Shown: one piece after another, positions 53,399-62,356 of the stretch
Numbering within the stretch: position 1 is the first letter of the stretch
Layout of the letters: each line of letters begins with the position of its first letter
Notes under the pieces: generated by a model
Databases searched by the model: none
Seen by the model: the letters and a program-made list of their open reading frames with translations, nothing else
What the model was told of the DNA's origin: nothing
Source: an uncultured Lachnospiraceae bacterium
GTDB lineage: Bacteria; Bacillota; Clostridia; Lachnospirales; Anaerotignaceae
DNA length: 64,000 nt
NCBI GenBank assembly: GCA_944384295.1
Contig: CALWSU010000002.1
Span: 1 to 64,000 of the forward strand
Direction: 5' to 3'
Position numbers and translations under genes: made by a program

Positions 53399-53815
53399 AT
53401 GTCTCAAAATATACTCAAAAACGCAGATTTAAAATCCACACGCAAACGTCGTTTGCTGTTATCTATATTACAAACCGAACATCGCGCTATGACAGCAGAA
53501 GAACTTTTGGAACATGCTTTGCCCATATTGCCCATGAACGTTTCCACTGTATATCGTACGCTGAATACATTGACAGAGAAAGGGATTTTGACAAAATCCC
53601 TACGAAAAGACGGACGTGCTTATTTTTCGCTTCAAACACATGACCACTATCATCGTTTGGTATGTAATGTTTGTGGATGTGTGATTGCGGTGGATTCCTG
53701 CCCTTTACAAGAGCTAGAAGAAGAATTGGAACGTCAAACCGGCTTTACCATCACAGGTCATACCTTGGAGTTTTCTGGTATTTGTCCTGCGTGCTTGAAA
53801 AAACAAACCAATTGA
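53399..53815 (+). CDS. Fur-family transcriptional regulator
   Basis: A 138-residue metal- or peroxide-responsive repressor. The N-terminal winged helix contains MNVSTVYRTLNTLTEKGIL; the dimer domain has the metal-binding HDHYHRLVCNVCG and a second CPAC, two CxxC pairs for structural zinc. Features do not separate Fur, Zur and PerR; regulated genes are not adjacent. The promoter is well spaced, with no clear Fur box. The ATG follows GAAAGGACGGCGAAAAAAC. A terminator follows. Confidence 0.93.
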   Translation: MSQNILKNADLKSTRKRRLLLSILQTEHRAMTAEELLEHALPILPMNVSTVYRTLNTLTEKGILTKSLRKDGRAYFSLQTHDHYHRLVCNVCGCVIAVDSCPLQELEEELERQTGFTITGHTLEFSGICPACLKKQTN

Positions 53816-53878
53816 AAATTTTTCTTCCTTTTTAGAACAAAAGGCAGTGGAACATAAGGAACTTCTTCATAAAAAACA

Positions 53879-53922
53879 AAGAATGCCGAAATCCTTACAA
53901 TATAAAGAATTTTGGCATTCTT
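53879..53922. terminator. Terminator after the Fur-family gene
   Basis: Stem AAGAATGCCGAAAT with ATTTTGGCATTCTT (one G-U pair), followed by ATTTTT. Confidence 0.8.
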
Positions 53923-53963
53923 ATTTTTACTAATATAGATTAGGTATGTTTTCTTCTGAAGAT

Positions 53964-54024
53964 AGCCGTCGCAGTTCCCCTTAAGAAATCAAGAAAAACT
54001 AAAATTATGTTTTCTTAAGCGGAA
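53964..54024. repeat. Long inverted repeat between the Fur-family gene and pheT
   Basis: GCAGTTCCCCTTAAGAAA pairs with TTTCTTAAGCGGAACTTGC apart from one mismatch and one bulge; the loop is about 25 bases. It could end pheT transcription, though the T-run comes only later, or be a remnant of an insertion or a small hairpin RNA. Confidence 0.55.
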
Positions 54025-54083
54025 CTTGCTGATCCGCCGCCTTTTTACTTTTTTATTTTTTCTATTTTATCAATTTGATATTT

Positions 54084-56483
54084 TTATTTATCACGTAATT
54101 GTGCGCCTAACTCTTTTGCCAAACCATCCAATATGTTTTGCATTGCTTCTGCTACGTCTGTATCTGCTAAAGTGCGTTCTGCGCTACGGAAAGAAATGGA
54201 ATATGCAACAGATTTATAACCTGCCTCAATTTGTTCCCCTTGATATACATCAAACAATTTTACAGATTCCAGATATTCACCGCCATTTTTGCGAATTTCG
54301 TCTGCAATTTGTTTTACTGTTACATCTTCTTTTACTAACATTGCAATATCTCTTGCAATTGCAGGGAATTTTGGCAAAGGCTGATATACATTTACCATGT
54401 TGGAAGCTGCAATCAAATCATCTATTTGCAATACTGCCAGATAGACCTTGGTTCCAATATCATAATTTTTTGCAACCACAGGATGCAATTCACCCAAATA
54501 ACCAACCTGCTTACCATCTATGCTGACAGCAGCGGTACGACCGGGGTGCATCCAAGGCAATGTTGTTTCTGTGCTATATTCTGCTTTTTCTCCAATGCCC
54601 AAAGCATTCATCAAATGTTCTACAATCCCTTTCAAATCATAGAAATCCATTTTACCATACATACCAATTGTCAAAGTTGGAATTTCATCAGGCAATTCTG
54701 TCATAGGCAAGGACTTTGGAATATAAACACGCGCTGCTTCAAATAAACCTGCACTTTCATTTCTTCTATTATAGTTAGTGGAAAGTGAATTCAAAATACC
54801 ATTGAAAGATACGGTACGCATCACACTAAAGTCTTCGCCCAAAGGATTGGAAATTGTCACTGTCTGACGCAGTTTGCTGTCTGCTGGAATCAACAGTTTA
54901 TCGAATACTTTCGGGCTTTCAAAACTATATGTCATTGCTTCGCATAAGCCTTCTGCCACCATAGTATCTTTGATCAATGTTGTGATATTTTGCGCATAGG
55001 TCTTTTTACCCACAGTTGGGGTACCTGCTGCCAATGTTGGCTCGATTTTATCATAACCATAGAAACGCGCAATTTCTTCTGCAAGGTCTGCCTGTGCTTC
55101 TAAGTCTGGACGGAATGTAGGCACTGTGACTTTATGGTTGACAGCATCTACTTTTAATTCAATGCGTTCAAAAATTTCCTGCATTTGTTTTTCAGAAATT
55201 TCAGTACCTAAGAAGCGATTGATCCAATCAGGGTCATAAGACAATTCCCATTCTGTTTTAGGATTAGGATAACAATCCACCACGCCAGGAACTACTTCTC
55301 CACAACCCAACAATTCTACCAACTGTGCCGCACGATTGACAGCATCTAATGCTAAATTGGGGTCAAGTCCTTTTTCAAATTTACTAGAAGCATCTGTACG
55401 CAAGCCAACTTTTTTTGCTGTAATACGTACATTAGAACCTTCAAAGTTTGCAGATTCAAATAATACTGCTTCAGCGCCTTCGCTAATCATGGAATTTTCG
55501 CCGCCCATAACACCAGCAATTGCAACTGCTTTTTCAGGGTCAGAAATCACCAGCATAGAAGGGTCTAACTGACGTTCCACACCATCTAAAGTAGTGATTT
55601 TTTCTCCTTCTTTTGCGTTTCTTACAATAATTTTTCTATCTTTGATGGTATCTACATCAAATGCATGCATGGGCTGTCCCATTTCCAACATCACATAGTT
55701 TGTAATATCTACAATATTGTTGATGGGACGTACCCCTGCTGCACGTAATCTTTTACGCATCCAACGAGGTGATGATTCAATTTTTACATTTTTGATTGCT
55801 CTGGCTACATAGCGTGGGCAAAGTTCTGCATTTTGGATTTCTACAGAAATCAAATCTGCTGTATTTCCTTGTGCTTCTTCTTTTACAGCAATCACAGGAG
55901 GCTGAAAATCAATACCATATGTTGCTGCCGCTTCTCTGGCAATCCCTAAAATGCTAAAGCAATCTGGACGGTTTGATGTAATTTCAAATTCTACTACATC
56001 ATCTTGTAAATCTAAAACTTCTGTAACTGGTTTTCCCAATTCTACTGCTTCTGGGAAAATGTAAATTCCGTATTCTGGTGCTTCTGGGAAGTCGTGACGG
56101 TCAAAGCCCAGTTCTTCTATGGAACAAAGCATACCTTCAGATTCTACGCCGCGCAAAGAGCCTGTATAAATTTCTTTGCCACCAGCAATCACAGAATGGT
56201 CTAATGCGACCGGTACATAATCGCCCACTTTCACATTCGGCGCACCTGTTACAATCGTTAAATCTTTTCCACTGCCAATATCAATGGTACAAATTACTAA
56301 TTTATCTGCATCAGGGTGTTTTTCAATGGCTTTGATGTATCCGGTTACAATATTTTTCAATTCACCGCCCATCGTTTCTACGCCTTCTACTTTAGAACCA
56401 GATAATGTAATATCTTCTACAAATTCTTTTATGGAAGCTGTAACAGCCGCATATTCTTTTAACCATGACATAGGTACATTCAT
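54084..56483 (-). CDS. pheT: Phenylalanine-tRNA ligase beta subunit
   Basis: Forms the alpha2-beta2 PheRS with PheS. The 799-residue protein has the N-terminal tRNA-binding fold (about 40-150; ADKLVICTIDIGSGKDLTIVTGAPNV), B3/B4 (about 210-380), B5 (about 400-475), the pseudo-catalytic core, and the FDX-ACB anticodon-binding end (about 705-799). The ATG follows GAAAGGAGAATTGCA. It follows pheS after 39 bases and is probably governed by the same T-box. Confidence 0.97.
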   Translation of the reverse strand: MNVPMSWLKEYAAVTASIKEFVEDITLSGSKVEGVETMGGELKNIVTGYIKAIEKHPDADKLVICTIDIGSGKDLTIVTGAPNVKVGDYVPVALDHSVIAGGKEIYTGSLRGVESEGMLCSIEELGFDRHDFPEAPEYGIYIFPEAVELGKPVTEVLDLQDDVVEFEITSNRPDCFSILGIAREAAATYGIDFQPPVIAVKEEAQGNTADLISVEIQNAELCPRYVARAIKNVKIESSPRWMRKRLRAAGVRPINNIVDITNYVMLEMGQPMHAFDVDTIKDRKIIVRNAKEGEKITTLDGVERQLDPSMLVISDPEKAVAIAGVMGGENSMISEGAEAVLFESANFEGSNVRITAKKVGLRTDASSKFEKGLDPNLALDAVNRAAQLVELLGCGEVVPGVVDCYPNPKTEWELSYDPDWINRFLGTEISEKQMQEIFERIELKVDAVNHKVTVPTFRPDLEAQADLAEEIARFYGYDKIEPTLAAGTPTVGKKTYAQNITTLIKDTMVAEGLCEAMTYSFESPKVFDKLLIPADSKLRQTVTISNPLGEDFSVMRTVSFNGILNSLSTNYNRRNESAGLFEAARVYIPKSLPMTELPDEIPTLTIGMYGKMDFYDLKGIVEHLMNALGIGEKAEYSTETTLPWMHPGRTAAVSIDGKQVGYLGELHPVVAKNYDIGTKVYLAVLQIDDLIAASNMVNVYQPLPKFPAIARDIAMLVKEDVTVKQIADEIRKNGGEYLESVKLFDVYQGEQIEAGYKSVAYSISFRSAERTLADTDVAEAMQNILDGLAKELGAQLRDK

Positions 56484-56522
56484 GATTGCAATTCTCCTTT
56501 CACTTACAAAAATTTATCATTC

Positions 56523-57542
56523 TTAGAACTGTTTCAAGAATTTCATGTCGTTTTCAAACAACAAACGCAGGTCTGTAATACCATAACGCTGCATAGCGAC
56601 ACGTTCCAGACCCATACCAAATGCAAAACCACTGTATTCTTCTGGATCAATTCCACTCATTTTCAATACTTTCGGGTGTACCATACCACAACCTAACAAT
56701 TCGATATAGCCTTCCCCTTTACATACACGACAGCCTTTCCCACCACATGCAAAACAGGTAACGTCCATTTCTGCACTGGGTTCTGTGAATGGGAAATGAT
56801 GTGGGCGGAAACGTACTTTTGTGTCTTCACCAAACAATTCTTTTGCAAAAACACCTAACGCACCTTTCAAGTCACCCATTGTAATATTTTTATCTACTAC
56901 CAAGCCTTCCAATTGGTGGAATACAGGAGAATGTGTCGCATCTACTTCGTCGGAACGATACACCGCACCAGGACACACCATACGGATTGGTAATTTGCCT
57001 TTTTCCATAGAACGTACCTGCACAGGAGAAGTCTGTGTGCGCAACAGAATATCGCCGCCAATATAGAAAGTATCCTGTTCATCTCTTGCAGGGTGATTTT
57101 TGGGAATGTTCAAAGCTTCAAAGTTATAATAATCTTTTTCTACTTCTGGACCTTCTGCAACTTCATATCCCATGCCCATAAAGATATTACAAATTTCATC
57201 AATAACAATACTCATAGGGTGTTTATGCCCTTCTGCTCTTACTCTGCCAGGCATTGTTACGTCAATTTTTTCTTTTTCCAAACGATGTGCCATTTCTGCT
57301 GCTGCCAAACGCGTTTTGGCTTGTTCGAGCATTTTTTCCAAATCCTGACGCACATCATTTGCCATTTGTCCAATAATGGGGCGTTCTTCTGCGGATAATT
57401 TCCCCATTTCTTTTAAGATTGCAGTCAATTCACCTTTTTTACCTAAATATTTTACTTTCAAATCATCAATATCTTTGATTTCCTTTGCTTCCTGAAAAGC
57501 TGCCATCGCTTTATCATGAATGGCTTTTAATTTTTCTTTCAT
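56523..57542 (-). CDS. pheS: Phenylalanine-tRNA ligase alpha subunit
   Basis: The catalytic subunit that charges tRNA-Phe. The 339-residue protein has an N-terminal coiled coil (1-85), then class II aminoacyl-tRNA synthetase motifs: motif 1 near HPMSIVIDEI, motif 2 VYRSDEVDATHSPVFHQLEGL, and motif 3 GFAFGMGLERVAMQRYGI. The ATG 57542 follows AAAGGAGAG; the frame continues 35 codons upstream, through the T-box, without meaning. Transcription starts about 57827 and is read through only when the T-box is bound by uncharged tRNA. Confidence 0.98.
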   Translation of the reverse strand: MKEKLKAIHDKAMAAFQEAKEIKDIDDLKVKYLGKKGELTAILKEMGKLSAEERPIIGQMANDVRQDLEKMLEQAKTRLAAAEMAHRLEKEKIDVTMPGRVRAEGHKHPMSIVIDEICNIFMGMGYEVAEGPEVEKDYYNFEALNIPKNHPARDEQDTFYIGGDILLRTQTSPVQVRSMEKGKLPIRMVCPGAVYRSDEVDATHSPVFHQLEGLVVDKNITMGDLKGALGVFAKELFGEDTKVRFRPHHFPFTEPSAEMDVTCFACGGKGCRVCKGEGYIELLGCGMVHPKVLKMSGIDPEEYSGFAFGMGLERVAMQRYGITDLRLLFENDMKFLKQF

Positions 57543-57570
57543 TGCAATTTTCTCTCCTTTTTCTATCTTT

Positions 57571-57827
57571 GTACAAAAAAATAGCCCTCTCCCCAAATAG
57601 GGACGAAGACTTCCGTGGTACCACCCAAATTCCCGCATCATTTCCATGCAGGCACTTTACAATACATAACGTGTATCAAACGGATTTCCCTACTTTGGTT
57701 CAGGAAACCAGCTCCTGTGGGAACTTCGACAAAGACACACAACCAAAAACGCTTACAGCCGATGACGTTCTCTCTCTGTGGCGGGATCTCTGTTTACTTT
57801 TCACATTCACAGCCATTGCTTTATAAT
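57571..57827 (-). promoter_or_regulatory. T-box riboswitch upstream of pheST
   Basis: The minus strand carries the T-box GGGTGGTACCACGG (57626-57613), which includes the TGGTACC bulge, then a G-rich hairpin and Ts (about 57571-57605) as terminator. The upstream part fits stem I and the linker. The specifier was not assigned with certainty; Phe is inferred from the gene. Confidence 0.93.
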
Positions 57828-57833
57828 ACGTTC

Positions 57834-57861
57834 ATTTTACCATATCTAAAGGGAAAGTCAA
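57834..57861 (-). promoter_or_regulatory. pheST promoter
   Basis: The minus strand reads TTGACT (57861-57856), 16 bases, TAAAAT (57839-57834), just upstream of the T-box. Confidence 0.7.
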
Positions 57862-57956
57862 GAAAAATTTCTATGCAAGTATGTATGCAAAAAATGTATG
57901 GTTATTTTTATTTTTTTAGGACTTCTTACAAAATGATGCTTTTCCCTTTGTTTTTC

Positions 57957-57985
57957 TTGCATTTTCAGCATAATACTGGTATATT
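57957..57985 (+). promoter_or_regulatory. Promoter of the DEAD-box helicase gene
   Basis: TTGCAT (57957-57962), 17 bases, TATATT (57980-57985). It predicts a leader of about 145 bases before the start codon. Confidence 0.65.
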
Positions 57986-58005
57986 GGTATTCTACGGTTT
58001 TTTTT

Positions 58006-58105
58006 AGGTATGCTTATCATTGGGACATAATTTTTGCGAAGCATACGATTCGAGCCGAATGAAAATATTGGTTTCTTATGCGTTTTTTTCTTCGGCTTTT
58101 TTGAA
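58006..58105 (+). promoter_or_regulatory. Structured leader with possible attenuator
   Basis: Two hairpins: GTATGCTT/AAGCATAC (about 58008-58046), then AGCCGAA with TTCGGCT (58054-58098), the latter followed by TTTTTTG like an intrinsic terminator. A read-through decision before the helicase gene is plausible. Confidence 0.5.
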
Positions 58106-58136
58106 TGATATAAAAATAATAGAAAGGAAAACACAT

Positions 58137-59756
58137 ATGGAACATTTCAAATTTGAAGATATGAATATATCACCTGAAATCTGTCAGGCAGTTTTAGATA
58201 TGGGATTTGAGGAAGCAACACCCATACAATCACAAGCCATTCCCTTGATTCAGCAAGGACGAGATATCATTGGACAATCTCAAACTGGAACTGGAAAAAC
58301 AGCTGCATTTGGGATTCCTTGTTTGGAACGAATTCAGGCAGACGACCGTCGTTTACAAGCATTGATTCTTTGTCCAACAAGAGAATTGGCAATCCAAGTC
58401 AGCGAAGAATTTCGCAAGTTATTAAAATACAAAGAAAATATTCGTGTAGTACCGATTTATGGCGGACAACCCATTGACCGTCAAATTTTAGCGCTCAAAA
58501 AAGGCGCACAAGTTGTCATTGGTACACCAGGGCGTGTGATGGACCATATGCGTCGCCGTACACTGAAAATGGAAACCGTGCAAATGATGATATTAGATGA
58601 AGCCGATGAAATGTTAGATATGGGATTTCGCGAGGATATCGAAACCATATTAGTAAAAATTCCAGAAGACCATCAAACATTGCTTTTCTCTGCTACACTT
58701 TCTCCTGAAATTTTAGATATTACGAAACGTTTTCAAAAAGACCCTGCTTATGTCAAGATTGTACGCAAAGAACTGACTGTGCCAAGCATTGAACAATATT
58801 ATTTTGATGTGCGAGAAAAAACAAAACTAGAAGCCTTGACACGTATTATAGATGTATATATGCCAAATCTGGCAATGGTATTTTGCAATACCAAAAAACG
58901 TGTCGATGATTTGGTAGAGTCGCTACAAGGACGTGGCTATTTTGCGGAAGGGCTGCATGGTGACTTAAAGCAGGCACAGCGCGACAAAGTTATGCAGAAA
59001 TTTCGGAATGGAACCATTGAAATTTTAGTTGCAACTGATGTTGCAGCACGTGGCATTGATGTAGATGATATTGATATTGTATTCAATTACGATGTACCAC
59101 AAGACGAAGAATATTATGTCCATCGCATTGGCAGAACTGGCAGAGCTGGCAGAAGCGGAAAAGCCTTTACTTTCTGTGTGGGCAAAGAAATTTATAAACT
59201 ACGTGACATCATGCGCTACACAAAAACCAAAATTGTACAGCAAAAATTACCCACATTAAGCGATGTGGAAGAAATGAAAACAAACATTTTTTTGGAAAAA
59301 ATCAAAGACAGCATACAGTCGGGCGGTTTAACAAAATATGTAAATCTGGTCGAGCGTTTGATGGACGAAGATTTTGCTGCAATAGACATTGCGGCTGCAC
59401 TCTTAAAACATAATCTTGCTGATGTACGTACCGATGATTTAGATGTATTAGAAGACATCAATTGTGACGAAACCAATCTATATGGTGGTGACAGCGAAAA
59501 AATGGTACGTATTTTCCTGAATGCTGGTAAAAAGCAGAAAATTCGTGCCAAAGATATTGTAGGGGCAATTGCAAATGAAGCAGGTGTACCCGGAAAGGCT
59601 TTAGGTGCCATTGATTTATTCGATGATTATACATTTGTTGATGTACCACGAGAATATTTAAGAGATGTGATTCATGGCATGAAACATGCCAAAATCAAAA
59701 ACAAAAAAGTACATGTTGAAGTAGCAAAAAAAGATAAGCAAAAGAAAAAACGGTAA
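58137..59756 (+). CDS. DEAD-box RNA helicase with DbpA-type RNA-binding domain
   Basis: A 539-residue ATP-dependent RNA helicase for ribosome assembly and RNA decay, of the CsdA/DeaD or DbpA type. The core has the Q motif with TPIQSQAIP, Walker A SQTGTGKTAAFG, DEAD, SAT, ARGIDV and HRIGRTGRAGRSG; after residue about 450 comes a DbpA-like RNA-binding domain (about 460-530, KMVRIFLNAGKKQKIRAKDI), then a Lys-rich tail. The ATG 58137 follows AGAAAGGAAA; the frame is open to 58020 but its start lies in the leader structure. A long leader is what one expects of a cold-induced helicase. A terminator follows. Confidence 0.93.
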   Translation: MEHFKFEDMNISPEICQAVLDMGFEEATPIQSQAIPLIQQGRDIIGQSQTGTGKTAAFGIPCLERIQADDRRLQALILCPTRELAIQVSEEFRKLLKYKENIRVVPIYGGQPIDRQILALKKGAQVVIGTPGRVMDHMRRRTLKMETVQMMILDEADEMLDMGFREDIETILVKIPEDHQTLLFSATLSPEILDITKRFQKDPAYVKIVRKELTVPSIEQYYFDVREKTKLEALTRIIDVYMPNLAMVFCNTKKRVDDLVESLQGRGYFAEGLHGDLKQAQRDKVMQKFRNGTIEILVATDVAARGIDVDDIDIVFNYDVPQDEEYYVHRIGRTGRAGRSGKAFTFCVGKEIYKLRDIMRYTKTKIVQQKLPTLSDVEEMKTNIFLEKIKDSIQSGGLTKYVNLVERLMDEDFAAIDIAAALLKHNLADVRTDDLDVLEDINCDETNLYGGDSEKMVRIFLNAGKKQKIRAKDIVGAIANEAGVPGKALGAIDLFDDYTFVDVPREYLRDVIHGMKHAKIKNKKVHVEVAKKDKQKKKR

Positions 59757-59774
59757 TCCTCAAAAAATAACATA

Positions 59775-59818
59775 AAAACACGTCTTATTGGATAAAATTC
59801 CTCAAAGACGTGTTTTTC
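59775..59818. terminator. Terminator after the helicase gene
   Basis: Stem AAAACACGTCTT with AAGACGTGTTTT, with a T-run on the plus strand. Confidence 0.9.
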
Positions 59819-59900
59819 TATATCATTTTACCATACAAATACAATATGATTACTTTTCATGATATTGATTTTATTCTGGCAAATTCTTTCTCAAATTTTA

Positions 59901-61208
59901 TTACTTTTGTGATAAACCTAGTTTTTCTAATCTTTTTGGATCTAGCAAAAATTTCATCATTGCCAAATCTCCAGCTTCTTTTGCTGCTTTTGCAACAAAA
60001 ACCGTTGTTTCCAAATCATTCAGCGGATATAATTTTTCCAAAAAACCATAAACTGCTTCTGTCTTTTCCCCTGCATATGCAAAAATACCTAATAATACTG
60101 CCAATATATCAGCTTGACGATTATCTGTGCGCAAAAGTTGTACTGCATACTCAACTGCTTTGGCATATTGCTTTGTTACTGTATAACCATTCAATAAATT
60201 GCGATATAATGTATTCAAATTGCCAGTACAATAATATGCACCTAAGTTATCTTCTTTTTGCATTTCAACCAATGCAGCTTCTAAATGCACAATACCTTCT
60301 TGATGTCGCTTTTTTTGAAAACAATAAATGCCCATCCAATATTCCAAATCCGCTCTTTCTTTGGGGACATCTTTTAATTTATCATATAATTTTTCTATAT
60401 TATCTATCTCTTTTTCTTCTTTGAGATAATATCTCATCAAATTAACCGCAGCAGAAATGTAATTGGATAATTCCATTTCTCCTTCTTCCATATAAACCGC
60501 TTTTTGCCACGCCTGCTGTGCCTTTTCCCAATCCCCATTGGCTGCATACGCATCACCTAGATAACCCCACACTGTTCTATTATTTGGTGTTTCATCTAGT
60601 TCTTTTAATAGAAATTGAATATTGCGCTCGCCTTTTTTCGTTTGCGCATATACTTCTTTTGCATAACCAGTATGGTAGATTGGTAATTCCATACCACCCT
60701 GATAAATTTTTAATTCATGTTGCTCTGAAAAAGAATGGAGCTTTTCGTGAATACGATTGATATAGCGTAACCATGGGCGATTTAAAAACACTCTGTCTTG
60801 CACCGACGTACTGAATACCTCTCCATCATCATTCAACTGTAACCATGGAAGTCGTAAAATATTTAAATAATCTTTGCGACGATTATGTTCTTCCATTTCT
60901 TCTAAATAAGGTATCAAGTATTTTATATCTTCTGATTTAAAATATTCATCTGCATCTAAAAAAGCAATCCAATCCCCTGTCGCCTGTTCAATAGCAAAAT
61001 TTTTCGCAGCGGAAAAATCATCTATCCAAGTAAAATGATAAACTTTAGCACCCATTTCTTCTGCAATTTCTACGGTCTTATCTGTAGAACCAGTATCTAC
61101 CACAATCTGTTCAAATGCAATACCTTTTGCCCAAGACAATGCTTGTCGGATATTTTTTTCCTCATTTTTTACTATCATACATTGTGATAGTTTGATTTTA
61201 CTCCGCAT
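59901..61208 (-). CDS. Family 2 glycosyltransferase with TPR repeats
   Basis: A 435-residue two-part protein: a GT-A glycosyltransferase domain (about 1-240; CMIVKNEEKNI, VVDTGSTDKTVEIA, FLDADEYF with the metal-binding DxD-type motif) and C-terminal TPR-like helices (about 250-420; GYLGDAYAANGDWEKAQQAW, AKAVEYAVQL). Bacterial TPR glycosyltransferases often modify surface or flagellar proteins. The gene lies just downstream of flagellin on the same strand, behind the flagellin terminator, so flagellin glycosylation is a reasonable inference. The ATG follows TTAGGAGGTTT. Confidence 0.88.
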   Translation of the reverse strand: MRSKIKLSQCMIVKNEEKNIRQALSWAKGIAFEQIVVDTGSTDKTVEIAEEMGAKVYHFTWIDDFSAAKNFAIEQATGDWIAFLDADEYFKSEDIKYLIPYLEEMEEHNRRKDYLNILRLPWLQLNDDGEVFSTSVQDRVFLNRPWLRYINRIHEKLHSFSEQHELKIYQGGMELPIYHTGYAKEVYAQTKKGERNIQFLLKELDETPNNRTVWGYLGDAYAANGDWEKAQQAWQKAVYMEEGEMELSNYISAAVNLMRYYLKEEKEIDNIEKLYDKLKDVPKERADLEYWMGIYCFQKKRHQEGIVHLEAALVEMQKEDNLGAYYCTGNLNTLYRNLLNGYTVTKQYAKAVEYAVQLLRTDNRQADILAVLLGIFAYAGEKTEAVYGFLEKLYPLNDLETTVFVAKAAKEAGDLAMMKFLLDPKRLEKLGLSQK

Positions 61209-61241
61209 ACGATAAACCTCCTAAAATTTCTCACTTTGAAA

Positions 61242-61268
61242 ATAGGCAGGTGTATCACACCTGCCTAT
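61242..61268 (-). terminator. Terminator after flagellin
   Basis: Perfect 12-bp stem (61242-61253 with 61257-61268) with a 3-base loop, followed by Ts on the minus strand. It lies between flagellin and the glycosyltransferase gene. Confidence 0.92.
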
Positions 61269-61339
61269 CGTTTACTGATTCAGTAAATAAATATTATGTT
61301 GCAAATCGTTTCTCCAGAAAAAACAATTTACGATACTTT

Positions 61340-62149
61340 TTATTGCAGCAACTGCAGTACGCCCTGAGGTACTGTATTTGCCTGTGCCAGCATAGCCTGA
61401 GCAGCCTGTACCAGAATGTTGTTCTTGGTGTAAGCCATCATTTCTTCTGCCATATCTGTATCACGAATACGGCTTTCTGCTGCTGTCATATTTTCAGTTG
61501 TTACACCCAAGTTGTTGATGGTATGTTCCAGTCTGTTCTGGATAGCACCCAGATTAGAACGGATTGTAGAAATATTACCAACAGCGGTAGAAATTTCTGT
61601 AATTGCATCAGTTGCACCGGTTCGGCTACCGATATCAATGTTTCCTACACCAATCTCATCTGCAGTTGCTTTATCCACCTTGATAGCAATTGTCTGTGCA
61701 GCAGTATCACCAATCTGCAACTGTGTATCCAAATCACCATTCAACAGTTTCTGACCATTGAAGTCTGTGTTCTTCGCAATTCTGTCAATTTCGGCTCTCA
61801 GTGCAACTACTTCCTCCTGCAGTTTTTCACGGTCATCATCTGTGTAGATACCATTTGCTGCCTGTGTAGCCAGTTCTTTCATACGATTCAGCATATCATG
61901 TACTTCTGTCAGAGCACCTTCAGCTGTTTGTACCAAAGAGATACCATCGTTTGCATTTTTCTGTGCTGTCTGCAAACCTACGATCTGACCACGCATTTTT
62001 TCGGAAATTGCCAAACCAGCTGCATCATCTGCTGCACGGTTGATTCTGTAACCAGAGGACAGTTTTTCCAAGTTTTTGGAAACTGCACTGTTGTTACCAC
62101 CTAATTGTCTGTAAGAGTTCAGAGCTGCAATATTATGTTGAATTCTCAT
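61340..62149 (-). CDS. hag: Flagellin
   Basis: The main filament subunit, exported through the flagellar type III system. The 269-residue protein has the conserved N-terminal D0/D1 region (MRIQHNIAALNSYRQLG, AVSKNLEKLSSGYRINRAADDAAGLAISEKMR) and C-terminal region (TAAESRIRDTDMAEEMMAYTKNNILVQAAQAMLAQAN); the middle is short (about 150-195), so little of the variable outer domain exists. The ATG follows ATGGAGGAATG. Two sigma-28-type promoters and a CsrA-type hairpin control the leader. The downstream glycosyltransferase may modify it. No other flagellar gene is in this window. Confidence 0.97.
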   Translation of the reverse strand: MRIQHNIAALNSYRQLGGNNSAVSKNLEKLSSGYRINRAADDAAGLAISEKMRGQIVGLQTAQKNANDGISLVQTAEGALTEVHDMLNRMKELATQAANGIYTDDDREKLQEEVVALRAEIDRIAKNTDFNGQKLLNGDLDTQLQIGDTAAQTIAIKVDKATADEIGVGNIDIGSRTGATDAITEISTAVGNISTIRSNLGAIQNRLEHTINNLGVTTENMTAAESRIRDTDMAEEMMAYTKNNILVQAAQAMLAQANTVPQGVLQLLQ

Positions 62150-62191
62150 ACTTCATTCCTCCATATCCTTATGATCATTATATTTTTAGCA

Positions 62192-62252
62192 ATGGGGAAG
62201 CTTCCATGTTTCCCCGAAATATATTCAGCCACAGGGAGGCGCCTTTCCCCAT
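62192..62252 (-). promoter_or_regulatory. Flagellin leader: CsrA-type hairpin and competing helix
   Basis: On the minus strand, stem GGGGAA/TTCCCC (62215-62210 with 62199-62194) presents the 10-base loop ACATGGAAGC. The CsrA consensus is ACANGGANGU, so nine positions fit. The ribosome site ATGGAGGAA (62161-62153) has another GGA. ATGGGGAA (62252-62245) can pair perfectly with TTCCCCAT (62199-62192), which excludes the CsrA hairpin. Confidence 0.7.
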
Positions 62253-62287
62253 GACAAAATATCTAATAAATTGATTTCTTGTATTTA

Positions 62288-62313
62288 TTATCGACTGAAA
62301 TGGAACAAACTTA
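62288..62313 (-). promoter_or_regulatory. Proximal sigma-28-type flagellin promoter
   Basis: The minus strand reads TAAG (62313-62310), 14 bases, GTCGATAA (62295-62288). The consensus is TAAA-N15-GCCGATAA. It gives a leader of about 130 bases. Confidence 0.7.
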
Positions 62314-62356
62314 AGTACATTTTTAAATTTTTTTCCATTTTTTTATTTCTGATATA

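Noticed and set aside
61250-62104. Plus-strand frame of 284 codons opposite flagellin
   Set aside because: Very Cys/Ser-rich product antisense to a conserved flagellin and starting inside the flagellin terminator.
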